Positions 43,978 to 55,362 of a DNA stretch of 64,000 nt are shown one piece after another (positions within the stretch are counted from its first letter, which is position 1; every line of letters starts with the position of its first letter). The translations under genes and the position numbers were made by a program. The notes under the pieces are model-generated. The model was given only the letters and a program-made list of their open reading frames with translations, did not search any database and had not been told where the DNA came from. Origin of the DNA: Volvox africanus (taxonomy: Eukaryota; Chlorophyta; Chlorophyceae; Chlamydomonadales; Volvocaceae); assembly GCA_030268105.1 (NCBI GenBank), contig BSDZ01000112.1, forward strand, positions 248,001-312,000, in the 5' to 3' direction.

Positions 43978-46900
43978 TCAGGCGGTGGCTGCGATCTTTT
44001 GACGGGCACCCGCATTCTTAATGCGGTCCTCCATCTCGTGGCGGAAGTGGCGGATAAGGCCCTGCGGGTGAGGAAGACGCCGGGGTCCGACGGCATACGG
44101 TCACTGGAAGAGATGAAGACCGCACCGGCTCACTGCTATACCTGGAACAGAAGTGTTGTACGCAGCTCCCCAAAATTAGCTCCGCCGCCATTAAAATCAG
44201 AGACTGCGTTGGATGTAGTTATCTGACAACGCCCGCATCAAACACGACCGTTCGCTCCATGTAGGTAGGGAATTGCCCGGGCGATGCGGAGCCCGAATCC
44301 CATAATGATCTAATCCTATTTACGCACCTGCACCGGCCACGCCGCCGCATCTCCCAAGGCGCAGATGGTGTGGCCCTCGATCTGCTTCGTAATCTCCCAC
44401 AGCATGTCAATCTCCTCAAGCCGAGCATCGCCCTTCTTCATGCGGGTCATGATGTCATACAGCCAGCCTGGGGCGGGGAAGTTGCCAGGGGTGTCATTAA
44501 CGACTTGAGGAAGTTGCCACCCAGCAATGCACTGCATGCGGTTAGCTCAATGTGTGAAGGTGTCACACCGATGCAATCCCAAAGTCAGCCGTGCCTGCCC
44601 TTGCATGCGCACGTGTGTTATTTTATCGGGGGGATGGGAAATGGATGAACACCATTAATGGAGTCCAGCCTCTCTGGCCTACCCATCCTCCTCATCCCAT
44701 TTCGTCAATCCTCAACCGCGATCGCTACTTTCCTGGCTAAACCGCCTCACAGCCTACCGCATCACCTGGGCAGACAACGCCATAAGAGGTTCGACATAAT
44801 TTATTACCACCAGTAAGTTCGTCATGCAAGACCAACGAATAACGCCACACTTCTTGCCTTGCAAACCGATGCTCCCAGGCTAGGGGGCACAGCACCTCTC
44901 ATCACTGAGGCCTACGTGTGGACGCCTACGTTACCTTCCAACAACCCCGAAACACCAGCCACCACCCGACTGAAACAACAAAGCGGCGACACGCCGCCTC
45001 ATCTTATCATCTACACACCACCCGATTGGGTTATTGGTCGGCAGACAGTGGCTTACCGGTTCCCTCGCGGCACGGCGTGCACTGACCACAGCTCTCGTGC
45101 TTGTAGAAATACGACAGCCGGGCGATGGCGTCGATTACGTCCGTGGACTTGTCCATGACAATCACGGCGGCGGTGCCGAGACCCGACTGCGCCTCCTTCA
45201 GCGCATCAAAATCCATTAGCACCGCGTCGCACAGCTACAGCACAACGAGGAAGGGGACAAGCGGGTATCCGCGCGTTCACCACGACGTACGTTTTTTTGA
45301 AATAGCAGTTTGCACGTCCCGTGCACGAAAGAAAAAGTCGTGTGGGGGCAAAACATCGCGAAATAATATTCACATGTGGGCTGTACCCGTATGCGTAATG
45401 CTCTATCCAAGGTTATGTGAAAGCATGGGGAGCTTAGGACGCTGGGACTGAAGACATGGTTTCGGCTGCGAGCTGCAATGTCAATTGCTACTTTTAAGAG
45501 CTTCCTTGCAAAAAACATAAAGACGTACCTTCTTAGGCAACATGGGCACAGAAGAACCGCCGGGGATGATGGCGAGCAGGTTGTCCCAGCCACCGCGGAC
45601 ACCGCCTTGAGGAGAGCAAGAGAGCAGGAGGGGGGGAAGGGGGGGGAAGAATATGGAATGCGGCTCAAACACGCACACTGTCGCTTTCACCATTTCCCCG
45701 AAATCGAACCTTGTCTCGCATCAGGCGTCCTACTTTACAGGAACTGGGTCGGCGGCCTACATACGAACGTACACCTCACCTCACCAGACAAGCACTCCCC
45801 ACCTTACCCGCATGGCGCTCGATGAGCTCCTTCAACGGAATGCTCATCTCCTCCTCCACGGTGCAGGGCCTGTTCACGTGGCCGGAGATGCAAAAGAGCT
45901 TCGTGCCGGCGTTGTTCTTGCGGCCAAAAGACGAGAACCACTCGGGTCCGCGGCGAAGGATGGTGGGTGACACGGCCACAGTTTCCACGTTTGTGACCGT
46001 CGTGGGGCAGCCGTAGAGGCCCACGCCGGCGGGAAACGGCGGCTTGAGGCGCGGCTTGCCCTGCTTGCCTGCATTTACGGGAATTTAAGCAGGTTGGAAG
46101 AGAAGCAGTAATGGGTATCGATGAAAGGGTGGACCGGCACGCTTGCAACAAACACACGTAGTCATACTTCGCAGCAGGTGTGATCCACCCTAGCTGCGAT
46201 GCTGGCCCTCACGCTGTCTCGCTAACCCCATGACGGACGCACCCTCCAGCGACTCAATGAGGGCCGTCTCCTCGCCGCAAATATAAGCTCCCGCACCGTA
46301 GTGCACCATCAAGTCAAAGTCGACGCCACTGCCACAGGCGTTCTTGCCGAGGAAGCCCTGAGGAGTGGGCCAGCGCGCAGAATGTCGACACATCTATGAA
46401 AACTGACGTTTACTATATTGTGAACCGAAACCCACAGCCAGGAACGGGCCATCGGGCCATGACTATACCAGGTGGGGGCCCGCGTGGTATAGGCATAGCC
46501 ATATGTAGATAGTCCTTTCAAATCCATCCCTGGCCCATGAATCCCTGTGGAAGCATCGCCACCGTTCGTGCTATGTAATCACCTTAGTTGCACAGCTTAG
46601 CGATGTCCCCACAACTGCATAATCCTCGACTTCCTCACCACCTGCGTGAGAACCTCTTCGATTTTCGATCGTTTAGCTCCCTGCCTCTGGCTTCCTTGCC
46701 TCTGGCCCTTTCGTGGTAGTGTTTATTACATAATCTGTTTTAGTCAGATGCAGCTATCGGCGCGCTTTTCGATCACTTGTCCGTCTTAATTCCTCGGCTC
46801 TTCCTTCACCTCTCCCAAGAAGCAAGCGCCTTGCACCCACCTTGGCATAAGCCTCATCTATGGCCCGCATCACGGAAAGCCGCTCGTTCACAAACTCGCC

Positions 46901-48538
46901 ACTGCATTGCAGGAGTGCGCAAAAAGGAACGAGGAAGGTGGATATCTTATGAGGATTAGGACAGACTGGGTTTGACGCGAGCTGTGCTTCAAGCGTTGTA
47001 CATAATCATGTCGTTCCTATACCCCAGGTGTCCCCGACGTCAGGAACTCGAACCATCACTAAACATTACCAACTTTCCCTTTACAAAGCTTTGCATATTT
47101 TCGGCCCCGGCCCCGAGCCCAAAAATTCCCTTAACACTATCTCCATGAAACCTGCACCTGCATTTCCTGCAGGACGTAGCAGCTGAAAGTCCCACATTAA
47201 CCCCAGATACGTCATGTTTGACATTGCAGTTCGTCATCTATATTCGTCTGATCTCCATACTGGTGCTTATCGGTAGGCCTCAAAAGTACCCGTCCCGGTC
47301 CATCTCCGGCTGTGCTCTGTCACACGACATGATAGCATGCGATCATCGCATGTCACCTACCGAATATAAATGTAGCCCGCCCGTGCTCCCATGGCCACGC
47401 CCGCAATGAGGCAGCCCTCCACCAGCTTATGTGGCTCGTGCCGCATAATCTCCCTGTCTTTGCACGTTCCCGGCTCTGACTCGTCCCCATTCACGACCAG
47501 GTAGCTAGGACGGCCGTCAGAGGCCTGCGGTCGGAAGGCAAATGACGAGGGTCAAGGTATTGTGCAGACAGAAGGCCAAGATGTGTTCATAGGTGCGACT
47601 AGAGGAATAGTAGGCGAAGCGACCTGCGAACCTATCCTCTTACATCGTGGCATGATAGGATTGTGTACTAGAAACCCCCCGTCAAAGAGCATGAACTTGA
47701 GAAGCTCCCTTGCCCCCATCCACAGACTTGTGCTTACTCACCTTTGGCATGAAGCTCCATTTCAGACCTGAGGGGAAGCCAGCCCCGCCACGGCCGCGGA
47801 GGCCCGACTTCTTCATCTGGTCGATAATCCAGTCTCGGCCCTTCAACACGAGCTCCTTGGTCATATACCAGTCGCCACGCGCCATAGCCCCCTACATTCA
47901 TTCCACACAGTTTACCAAAAACTCTCGTGTTGGCTTGGCTCAACCCTTAAAGCATGGAAGACTTGATTCCCATTTTAATTGGCCACGCGAGCATCTCTGG
48001 CTTCAAAGCCTACCAATATGTACAGTCAATTTATAATTAATGCTTTTAAGCTGAACAAGCTAGCCAAGTCACCTTGATGCTAGTATCATGCCGGCCATAG
48101 ATGTTTTGGAAAATCCGGTCGTCATCCTTAAGGCCGCCAAAAGAAGTCTTAGCTGCTGGAGGTGGTGGCGGTGGAGAAGTGGCAGCTGTGCCAGCAGCAG
48201 GCGCTTGTGTGCTGAAGGCCCTCAGGACCCTGCGATGCACACCATCGTTGCAACTGAAGCATATTATGTGACTTGAAGTTACTTCCAAGTACAGGGCGCA
48301 GTAGTCATGTGCTTCCCAGCGACGTGGACCAGCCTCGCACCACCACTTTCGGCAACATTAACACACTTTTGCTGCTGAGTCATTTAAGCCCAAATGGTAA
48401 AAAGGTTGCAAATAGCACGTTTAAAATTACTAAAAGGAAAACTCCGCAATGGAAGACCCACCCAGTCTTCAGCTCCTGCAAGGCGCCAGTGAGCTGCACA
48501 CTAGCAAACTGGGCTGCGATACCTGCAGTCCTATGCAT
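43978..48538 (-). CDS. NDUFV1: NADH dehydrogenase (ubiquinone) flavoprotein 1, 51-kDa complex I subunit
   Basis: Eleven minus-strand exons (48538-48462, 48229-48073, 47891-47742, 47524-47361, 46901-46841, 46357-46243, 46068-45808, 45605-45529, 45234-45057, 44467-44328, 44061-43978) join in phase to 487 residues. It is a mitochondrial matrix-arm subunit that oxidises NADH. A basic presequence ([14 protein letters not shown]...LRAFSTQ) leads into [14 protein letters not shown]. Visible sites: FMN-binding GRGGAGFP (about 111-118), [16 protein letters not shown]-binding [10 protein letters not shown] (about 224-233), and 4Fe-4S ligands Cys 403, 406, 409 (CGQCTPC) and Cys 449 (HTICALGD). The C-terminus [16 protein letters not shown] is complete. 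All key residues are intact and the length is normal, so this should be the functional copy; the Chlamydomonas orthologue is usually called NUO6. Exon 1, coding the presequence, is the least certain part. Confidence 0.97.
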
Positions 48539-50732
48539 CTTTACGATAAAGTGTCGGTAGATGAAACAGGAACTGATTGCCAATCGACCAGCCAAGGTTC
48601 GTATGCCTTCAAGCGGAGCAACGGGCAGAAGGCAAACGATAAAAGCTATCCTTCATACGCCCAAAGCCCTAACGCCAACGTCGCCCAACACAATACATTG
48701 TGATGAGTGTTTACGTTGCCTGAATACAGCGTGTCGTACAGAGTCATATGTACAACTAACAATGCAGCTGCGAATGGAAGCCTGCGCCCTCGAAAGTTTC
48801 AAGTGCACTTGAGAGGGCACATTGACATGCCATGGACAAGCAGGAAATCGTCAGCACGGAAAGGGGCCGCACCATAAGCATATATAGCGTGCCCTCGTGA
48901 GATTTGGTCACGGACATTCACAGTTTTGACATCCGGACCAGCTCAAAAGATGGCTCTCATATCAGCTTTGTGTTCATGTAATGCAACTTTTCTGCCGTAT
49001 TTTAGGCAGGAATGCGAAGGGGGTGGCCGCTGTAGTCCAGCTAACGCTGGCAGCCAACGTTGCTTGCTGGAGTGATGCAACCTATGCAAGCGTGCTGTCT
49101 TTTCTCTTCGGATCCATCAAAATGCCGTGCTATTCACCACACATTTCATCACACATTTACTCCTTGTTTGCAATTCAAGAAATGGCCCGCTAGGTGCCAT
49201 TGTCGTGTGAAGCGTTGTGAAGGCAGATGGGAAAGTAGCTCCCGTTCGTCTGAACTATTTCACTGCCTCCTGCCTTCGGTATAGGTCGGTGTATGCAGCA
49301 GGGTATATCACTGTATCATTTGGCTCTTAGTGCTTCATATTTTTGAAACTATAACAGGGTTTTGGGCAGTACCATTCCATATGTGCGTCAACGGGGGTTG
49401 CTAAGGTACACGCTGCAGCAAAACATTATGCCTTGGACGTGCACTGGGACATGGCCAGGCGCGGGTAAAACAAATACCCCCCTAAAGTCATGACACACTA
49501 GAGGGAATTCTCAAGCATGAGATATGTTATAGGGCGATGCAACGCGCTTAATCCGGCTCTTATCCGAGGGTGACCTAAATTCACAGACCGATCCGCTTCG
49601 ACTCATTTCATGGATCGAGAGGTTTTAATCAGACACATTAAACATATCGCACCGGATCGCACCGACTATAACCACACCAGGTTTACCCGTGCCTGGCCAT
49701 GTCCCAGGGCACGTCCCCAGCATATTGTCTTGCTGCAGCGTGTACCTAATGCACATATGCAATGGTACTGCCCCAAACAGTTTCATCACACGATGGGTAT
49801 CCAAGCTTGTAATGCCATTGCCTCGGGCTATCAACAACCTGTCCCGGCCACCTGTATTCTTTCGATCGGCCCAGGGACGCCCAGACCACAGCCGCTTTAG
49901 TTGGTGTCGATCAGCAATGGAGCAGGCTCCAACAGTGCCCCACGGAGAGGCTCATCCGGTTGTTAGTATTGCTCAGGCGAAACCTGTTGTAAAACTAGTC
50001 GGTAGAAGCTAGCTGACTTCGTCTAGCACTCTACCAGTGTCTAGCTAGCTAATTCTGCTGTACTCGCTGTAAGCGCCAGGATTCTTCTGGTTATAACCTA
50101 ACTGTATCGGCTTTACCATCATAAACACAGCCACGCTGGATATGATGAATCTAAACGTTTTCTTGCATTATATTCGAACGCCTTCTGAACCGTTAATCTG
50201 AAACGTAAGGAACTTTATGCATACGGAAAAACACCGTTACATTATACCTTTTGCTTTTGGTAGTCGTCCTTCTGTAGCTCGTCTGAAATATTGGAGATAT
50301 CTGCTATATTCGTTTATTGTAAAGAGGAAATATGCATGTTCATCAAGGGGACTGCATGGGCACTTCGCCAAGTCGCCTAGCCTAGCCAACAATGACGTAC
50401 AAGGCAGGAATCGTCTCATCTTGATTGTAAGTGCTTTTGTTTCATTACTCTCACCCACTGAGTGCATGTCAACCCTAACCACCTGCTATTCATACCAGGC
50501 TATTGCGAGAAACGTTTGATCACTCTTCCCGAATATTGTGTTTTGCGTGCGACGGAATATTGCAGTTGCTCATGTTATAGCTCATGCCTTAGCGGAATTA
50601 TCTCCCCCGCGAAAGCCGCTAGCCTTTGAGGTTTGTAATTACCATGCAGCGATTAGCTGCTTAGTGGAGGTCTTATAAACGTGTAAAATAACAATATATC
50701 ATTATGATTTAATACATGTTGAAGCTTCTTTA
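48539..50732. other. Divergent intergenic region
   Basis: Should contain the promoters of the minus-strand complex I gene and the plus-strand lectin gene. Apart from the inverted repeat at 49361-49784 I see no gene, RNA or convincing promoter element; the sequence is near-balanced in composition with many short spurious ORFs. Confidence 0.5.
49361..49784. repeat. Inverted repeat with about 105-bp diverged arms
   Basis: The left arm 49361-49470 and right arm 49681-49784 are reverse complements at roughly 85-90%; for example GGTACACGCTGCAGCAA and GGGACATGGCCAGGC occur in the left arm and inverted in the right. The spacer is about 210 bp without coding content. It looks like a decayed fold-back transposon, or terminal inverted repeats of a small DNA element. 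Confidence 0.8.
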
Positions 50733-53700
50733 ATGGAACCAGTCGGCATGGCGAGGCCGAGGACTGCGCGGCTAAGCTCGAGGTGGCTCCTAAATGGAAA
50801 TTGGAGCTTGGGATCCCTAATCACGATCATTTTGCTCCTCAGTAACATTAGAGGGGGTAAGCTCGGTGTGTTAGTGATATGGTGTAAGTACTCTTCCAAC
50901 TATGGCAGCGAGTTCTGAGAATAATAAGCACGAGGCTACCTGCTTATTATTATCAGATGTATCCTTTTTGAATTAAGTTCTAGGCATCTGTTTCAACCCG
51001 TATGGTGTTGGTAGGTCAAGGTAGAAAATGCTGCGCCCATGCAGGAATCAGCCAGCGGCCGCCGCAGCCCCCGCGGCCTCCACCGTCGCCCAGACCGCCG
51101 CCGAACCCACCGCCACCCGGCCCCCCACCGTCGCCTTTCCCACCTCCCCCAAGCCCCTTGCCGCCCGAGCCAAGCCCTCGTCCCCCACGGCCGCCACCTC
51201 CGTCACCACCTCCCCCAATTCCGCCGGATCCACCTTCACCGCCTTCACCGCCTCCCAGACCACCCAACGCGCCACCAGCGCCGTTTGCGCCTCCGATGAG
51301 TACGTTTTTAATTTCCGCCCCGCCTCAGGCCGGGATCTGCGTGCCTGTCCTCACGCTCCAGGGATCCATTCCTAATGCCCCTTCTGCTGCACGGCGAAAA
51401 ATTGATCGTATATCCAACAACATGGCATTGCCTGTGATATGGATTTCAGATCGGCGAGCTCTAGTAAATCCCAGTGTTATTCAAACCCCAACTCACATTC
51501 ATAACTTGTTCAACTTGCCCACATGGACGTTTGATGCCCATCTTTTATCCAAGGAGACCCGTTGCGAGTTTCTCTAAAAATAGTGAAAGGCGACCATTAC
51601 TTAAACTTATCCTGGTGTTGCATTACGGCCGTCCTGATCCCTTCTTGGCTGGTGTGATTGTGATTGTGACCGGAGGCTTCAGCGTGTGCCGGTGTTTGTG
51701 CTGGTGTAACCTGGCATGAAAGTAAACCATTGGATTGCGCGATGAATTTCAAGGGCATGGTAGACATGACGTCGAGGGGGCCATTGTCAAACATATTGTC
51801 CATCGTATCTGGTTGTGTTTTTAATTGTGCTTTCTTTCTCCCGTCTTCTGTAGTATCCTGGGGTGTCTATGTCTATGGGTAGTGTCCAGGATGGACCGTG
51901 TATGGTCATCTTCCGATTGGGCCTTTGCTTAGGCGGATATGTATGACAGAGATACGACATCATCCCTCCGGAATATGTCTTGGCATCTCTGCAACTCAAC
52001 CGCGGAAAACTCGCTCATCCCGTTCCATTTCTTAACTGCCAACCGCACAAACAACACAAATCCACAGATTTATCCATGTACGTCGTTCGAACGGATGTCG
52101 GAACCTACTACGTCTTCAGAGATAAAATAAGCTGGACATCCGCTCAAGAGCATTGCCTGTGAGTTGGTGTTGGCAAGTTTATATAACGGTTTTAAATTCC
52201 ATGCCTTCAAACGGCAACATAAACCGCATTTTCGTAGGTATTTGGGGGGGGGAGGGTCTGCACTGACTCCCATCTTGTGGCGGAAATCCATAAATAGGAG
52301 TTCATGAAGTAGGAAAAAAGAAATGCCGCAGACGGGTGAAGGGATTTGTTCTTCAATTCTGTCCTGGGGGCCTTAGGCAAGGTGACCTAGGAAGGACCCA
52401 ATTTGGGAAACAACGCAGCTTGATCGTTCACTGCTCTGCTCTGCCCAACAAGCAGAAAAAAGAAATAATGAAATAAAACGAATTACACTGCCTCTGTCAC
52501 TGATCCCATGCGTAGTAACAGGCGTGGCTCATCTTTCGGTACGTGAACGAGCACTCTTGCGACTTGAGCAGCGTGACTAGGTTTTAGGGCTTTTGCACAT
52601 ATTAAAAATATACATGGCGTAACACACACCCTCCCTCACGTATCGTAATAGTTATTTCTTCATTCGTGTGGTTTCGTCTTCGCTCCGTAACCATTGCCGT
52701 ACGTCCCCGCTAGGTCTCTCAAACTCTCGCTCGCAGCCTGGCCCACCAAGGCGGAGCTAGACCGCATATTCCGCAAAATCTGGAATTACTATTACATGCC
52801 TGACTTCTGGGTGGGCGTCATCCGGCGAGCCAACGCCACCAGCTTTGAGTTCGCTGACGGCGGCGTCATGCCGGAAGTCGACTCACTGGTCTTCAACGAG
52901 ACCGCCGACATGAATGCGCCCTGCCTCAACGACACCCGGCGTGGCTGCTGCGTTTCCTTGACGGATTTGATGCTGGACCCGTTTATTGGGATGCTTCAAA
53001 CAGATCGAAGTCCTCACATGGTGCTGCGCAACTGCCTATCGTTGTGAGCCTCGGGGCATCGTTAATGGCGGTGTATGTTTAAGAGTTTTGTTGATGCTGC
53101 TGCTGGGTGCTATGAATACTTGCTAGGTTTTTGCTCCATGTAAATTTGCTTGTGTTCATTTATTTAGTTTTTGATGTGTATTGATGTATAAAATTCTTTA
53201 TTTTGAACTGCAACATTGGGGCATAGATGGGGATGAATCGGGAACTGGGTTTAAGATGCACGTGCTCTTTTGGGCAACTCATGAACCTGATGCAATAGCC
53301 ATGGGAGTCAAGGAGTTCGACGAATCTATTAATTAATTAATTAATTAATTAATTAATTAAAGGAAGAGAACTACATGAGATCCTAATAAAACCCAACCTA
53401 ATCTGAATCCTACGACCTGCAGGCGGAGGAGTTTAATTGTCCCTTGTTAAAAATCTCTGTGTGTACGACAAACCTGCCTTCGTAGCTCTCCGTACGGACG
53501 CGATAGCATCCTATGCATCTGCAAGTCAAGGGATGTGTGTGCAATATGTCACGGCTGCTCTTTCATATAACAGCAACAAGACAATCGTTCTTTCATAGTC
53601 ACAGTTATTCCTTTCAAATGCGGCATCTTAACAAGCACTGCGTGCGGGGACCGGCCCTAATTCCTGCAGGAGGCCGTTCGTGTGTTACGGACCGGCACCC

Positions 53701-55362
53701 TCCAGCCCGTCACCTCCCTCGCCCCCCACTGTGCCGTTGGTGGCGCGTATCGAGCTGCGTTTCCTGCTGAACTACCTGGCTTTGGTCGCTACGGCGGATC
53801 ATTTCCAGCAGTTCCTGACCCAGGTGGCGCAATTGGTGCAGGACTACTACGGCGCGAAGGTATCTCTCTCTGAAGGCATCTCTCTCTGTTGACTGCGTAC
53901 GACGTTCTCTCTCTGTCTTATATATTGGTATCTTCCTATTATATCTTTCGTATATATATGTATGTGTGTGTGTGTATCATAGACTTGTATGCATATATAA
54001 TATAAAGATTTAATAGGAAGATACCACATATATGTATGGTACATTCCTTTTATATCTTTCTGGGGCGTTAGCTGTTAACTTGGCTTCGGAACTGGGCTTC
54101 AGATGTCTGCTAAAATAACTAACATCTCGTAAGGCCCAGCTACTCGCGTTCGTATATGCGTGCTGAGGGGAGACGTTTCCGCGCACCCCTCAGGTGGTTG
54201 TCGACGAGCTATTCCAACAGGACATTGGCACCGAGAAACCCACCGTGGTGCGGATCCGGTTGTACCTGCCTTCCGCTGTGACCAGTGATCTTGCTGGCAC
54301 GTACCTCTCCAAGCTCATCAACTCTCCCTCCGAAATATTCACCAGTTCGTTTCAACGGGACTACGAGATTGCCACACCGATTCGGGCATATCTTCTACAG
54401 GTAAGACGGTGCATGTATGTGTGCGACGGTGTGTACGTGTGTGGCAATGCGTGTATGTGATCTCCAGAGGAAGACGCTGCTGATAACCTGCTGGTCTGAT
54501 GGTCCCGCTAACCCCTACCAGTTGCAACTATAGCTGTAACACGAACGAGTATCGTTAATTGCGACTTTGCGCGTGCGTTACCATGTTACGGACAAGCCGT
54601 ATAACATTTGTATGTATAAATGTCTGGACCTGTCATATATATGTGTGGGATAGGAGGGTTTCGCTCCTTTCACCCGAGGCCGTCCCTCCTGACAGTCCGT
54701 ACTACCTTCCCCTGCTGTATTTCGGGGCATCCTCATTTCGCCGTTCACCCATGTTGACTTGCTTCTTCGAAATCAGTGATGTTCCCAGTAGGAAGGTGGT
54801 TCAGCACCCACCACCAGTATCCAGTAGAATCTGCCGGATCAACGGCGGCCTCCACTCCATTCCTGGTCGGCTCGTAGATAAATCACTATAACCAGGGTCC
54901 TCACCTTCCATCATCACCGGGGGCACGTTCACCCCCAACCAGTAGAAGGTTTTGAATCCCGAGCATAGCCGGGATCGATTCCTGGAACTTCAGTGTATTT
55001 GTCATTTACTATCTGACAGCTTGCCAGTAAATCACTAATCTCTATTCGTTAAATAACAAACGTATCGAAGTCAGACATAAGTTTCCTAATACTCGATATC
55101 CCCATCATATGCATCTGTCCCATCATGTCTTGGCTGACTGACTGAACTTGTGGTTCAGGTGATGGATATTAACACTGGACAGCCGCCATCTCCAGCCAAC
55201 CGACAAGTGGCGGGAGTGAGCGAAAAACAAACCCAGAGGATAGCGCTGGGCGCGGCGCTGGGTGTAGGGCTTGGTCTGGCTGTGCTGATCAGCGTGATCG
55301 TGGTGTTTGTGGTTGTTTACCGACGCCGCGCCAAATTGCGAGTACTACAGGAAATCCATTAA
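50733..55362 (+). CDS. Type I membrane protein: polyproline rod, C-type lectin-like domain, transmembrane helix
   Basis: Seven exons (50733-50856, 51045-51299, 52068-52158, 52714-53043, 53670-53859, 54194-54400, 55159-55362) with matching phases 1, 1, 2, 2, 0, 0 give 466 residues. A second in-frame ATG is at 50748. Order: signal peptide (LGSLITIILLLSNIRG), a PPSPPPP-type rod (residues about 45-125), a C-type lectin-like fold from about 130 to 280 (YYVFRDKISWTSAQEHC, FWVGVIRRANATSFEFADGG, Cys-rich loop, closing RPFVCYGP), a short Pro/Ser hinge, a roughly 120-residue membrane-proximal domain (VVVDELFQQDIG...VVRIRLYLPSAV), a transmembrane helix at about 427-453 and the basic tail YRRRAKLRVLQEIH. 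Volvocine algae have a family of receptor-like proteins mixing lectin, SRCR and hydroxyproline-rich modules. Canonical EPN/QPD and WND calcium sites are not seen, so sugar binding is unproven. Likely a cell-surface or matrix sensor or adhesion protein. Confidence 0.88.
51850..51958 (-). mobile_element. Gypsy integrase fragment in intron 2 of the lectin gene
   Basis: About 105 bp are nearly identical to 10795-10899 of the large gypsy relic, both encoding [13 protein letters not shown] then DIDTPGYY on the minus strand. The match ends abruptly on both sides with no LTR. It is a stray fragment of the same retrotransposon family. Confidence 0.88.
53328..53360 (+). repeat. (TTAA)n microsatellite
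   Basis: Eight tandem ATTA units in intron 4 of the lectin gene. Confidence 0.95.
54650..54975 (+). repeat. Dispersed repeat family B, copy 2
   Basis: Direct-orientation copy of 23289-23633 with scattered substitutions and small indels (CACCACCAGTATCCAGTAG here versus CACCAGCAGCAGCTAGTG there). It lies in intron 6 of the lectin gene. Confidence 0.85.

Noticed and set aside
52068..53043. Stop codon just after CLSL as the natural end of the lectin-like protein
   Set aside because: A GTGAGC donor at 53044 joins in phase to RPFVCYGP in the next exon, which supplies the closing cysteine of the lectin-like fold.
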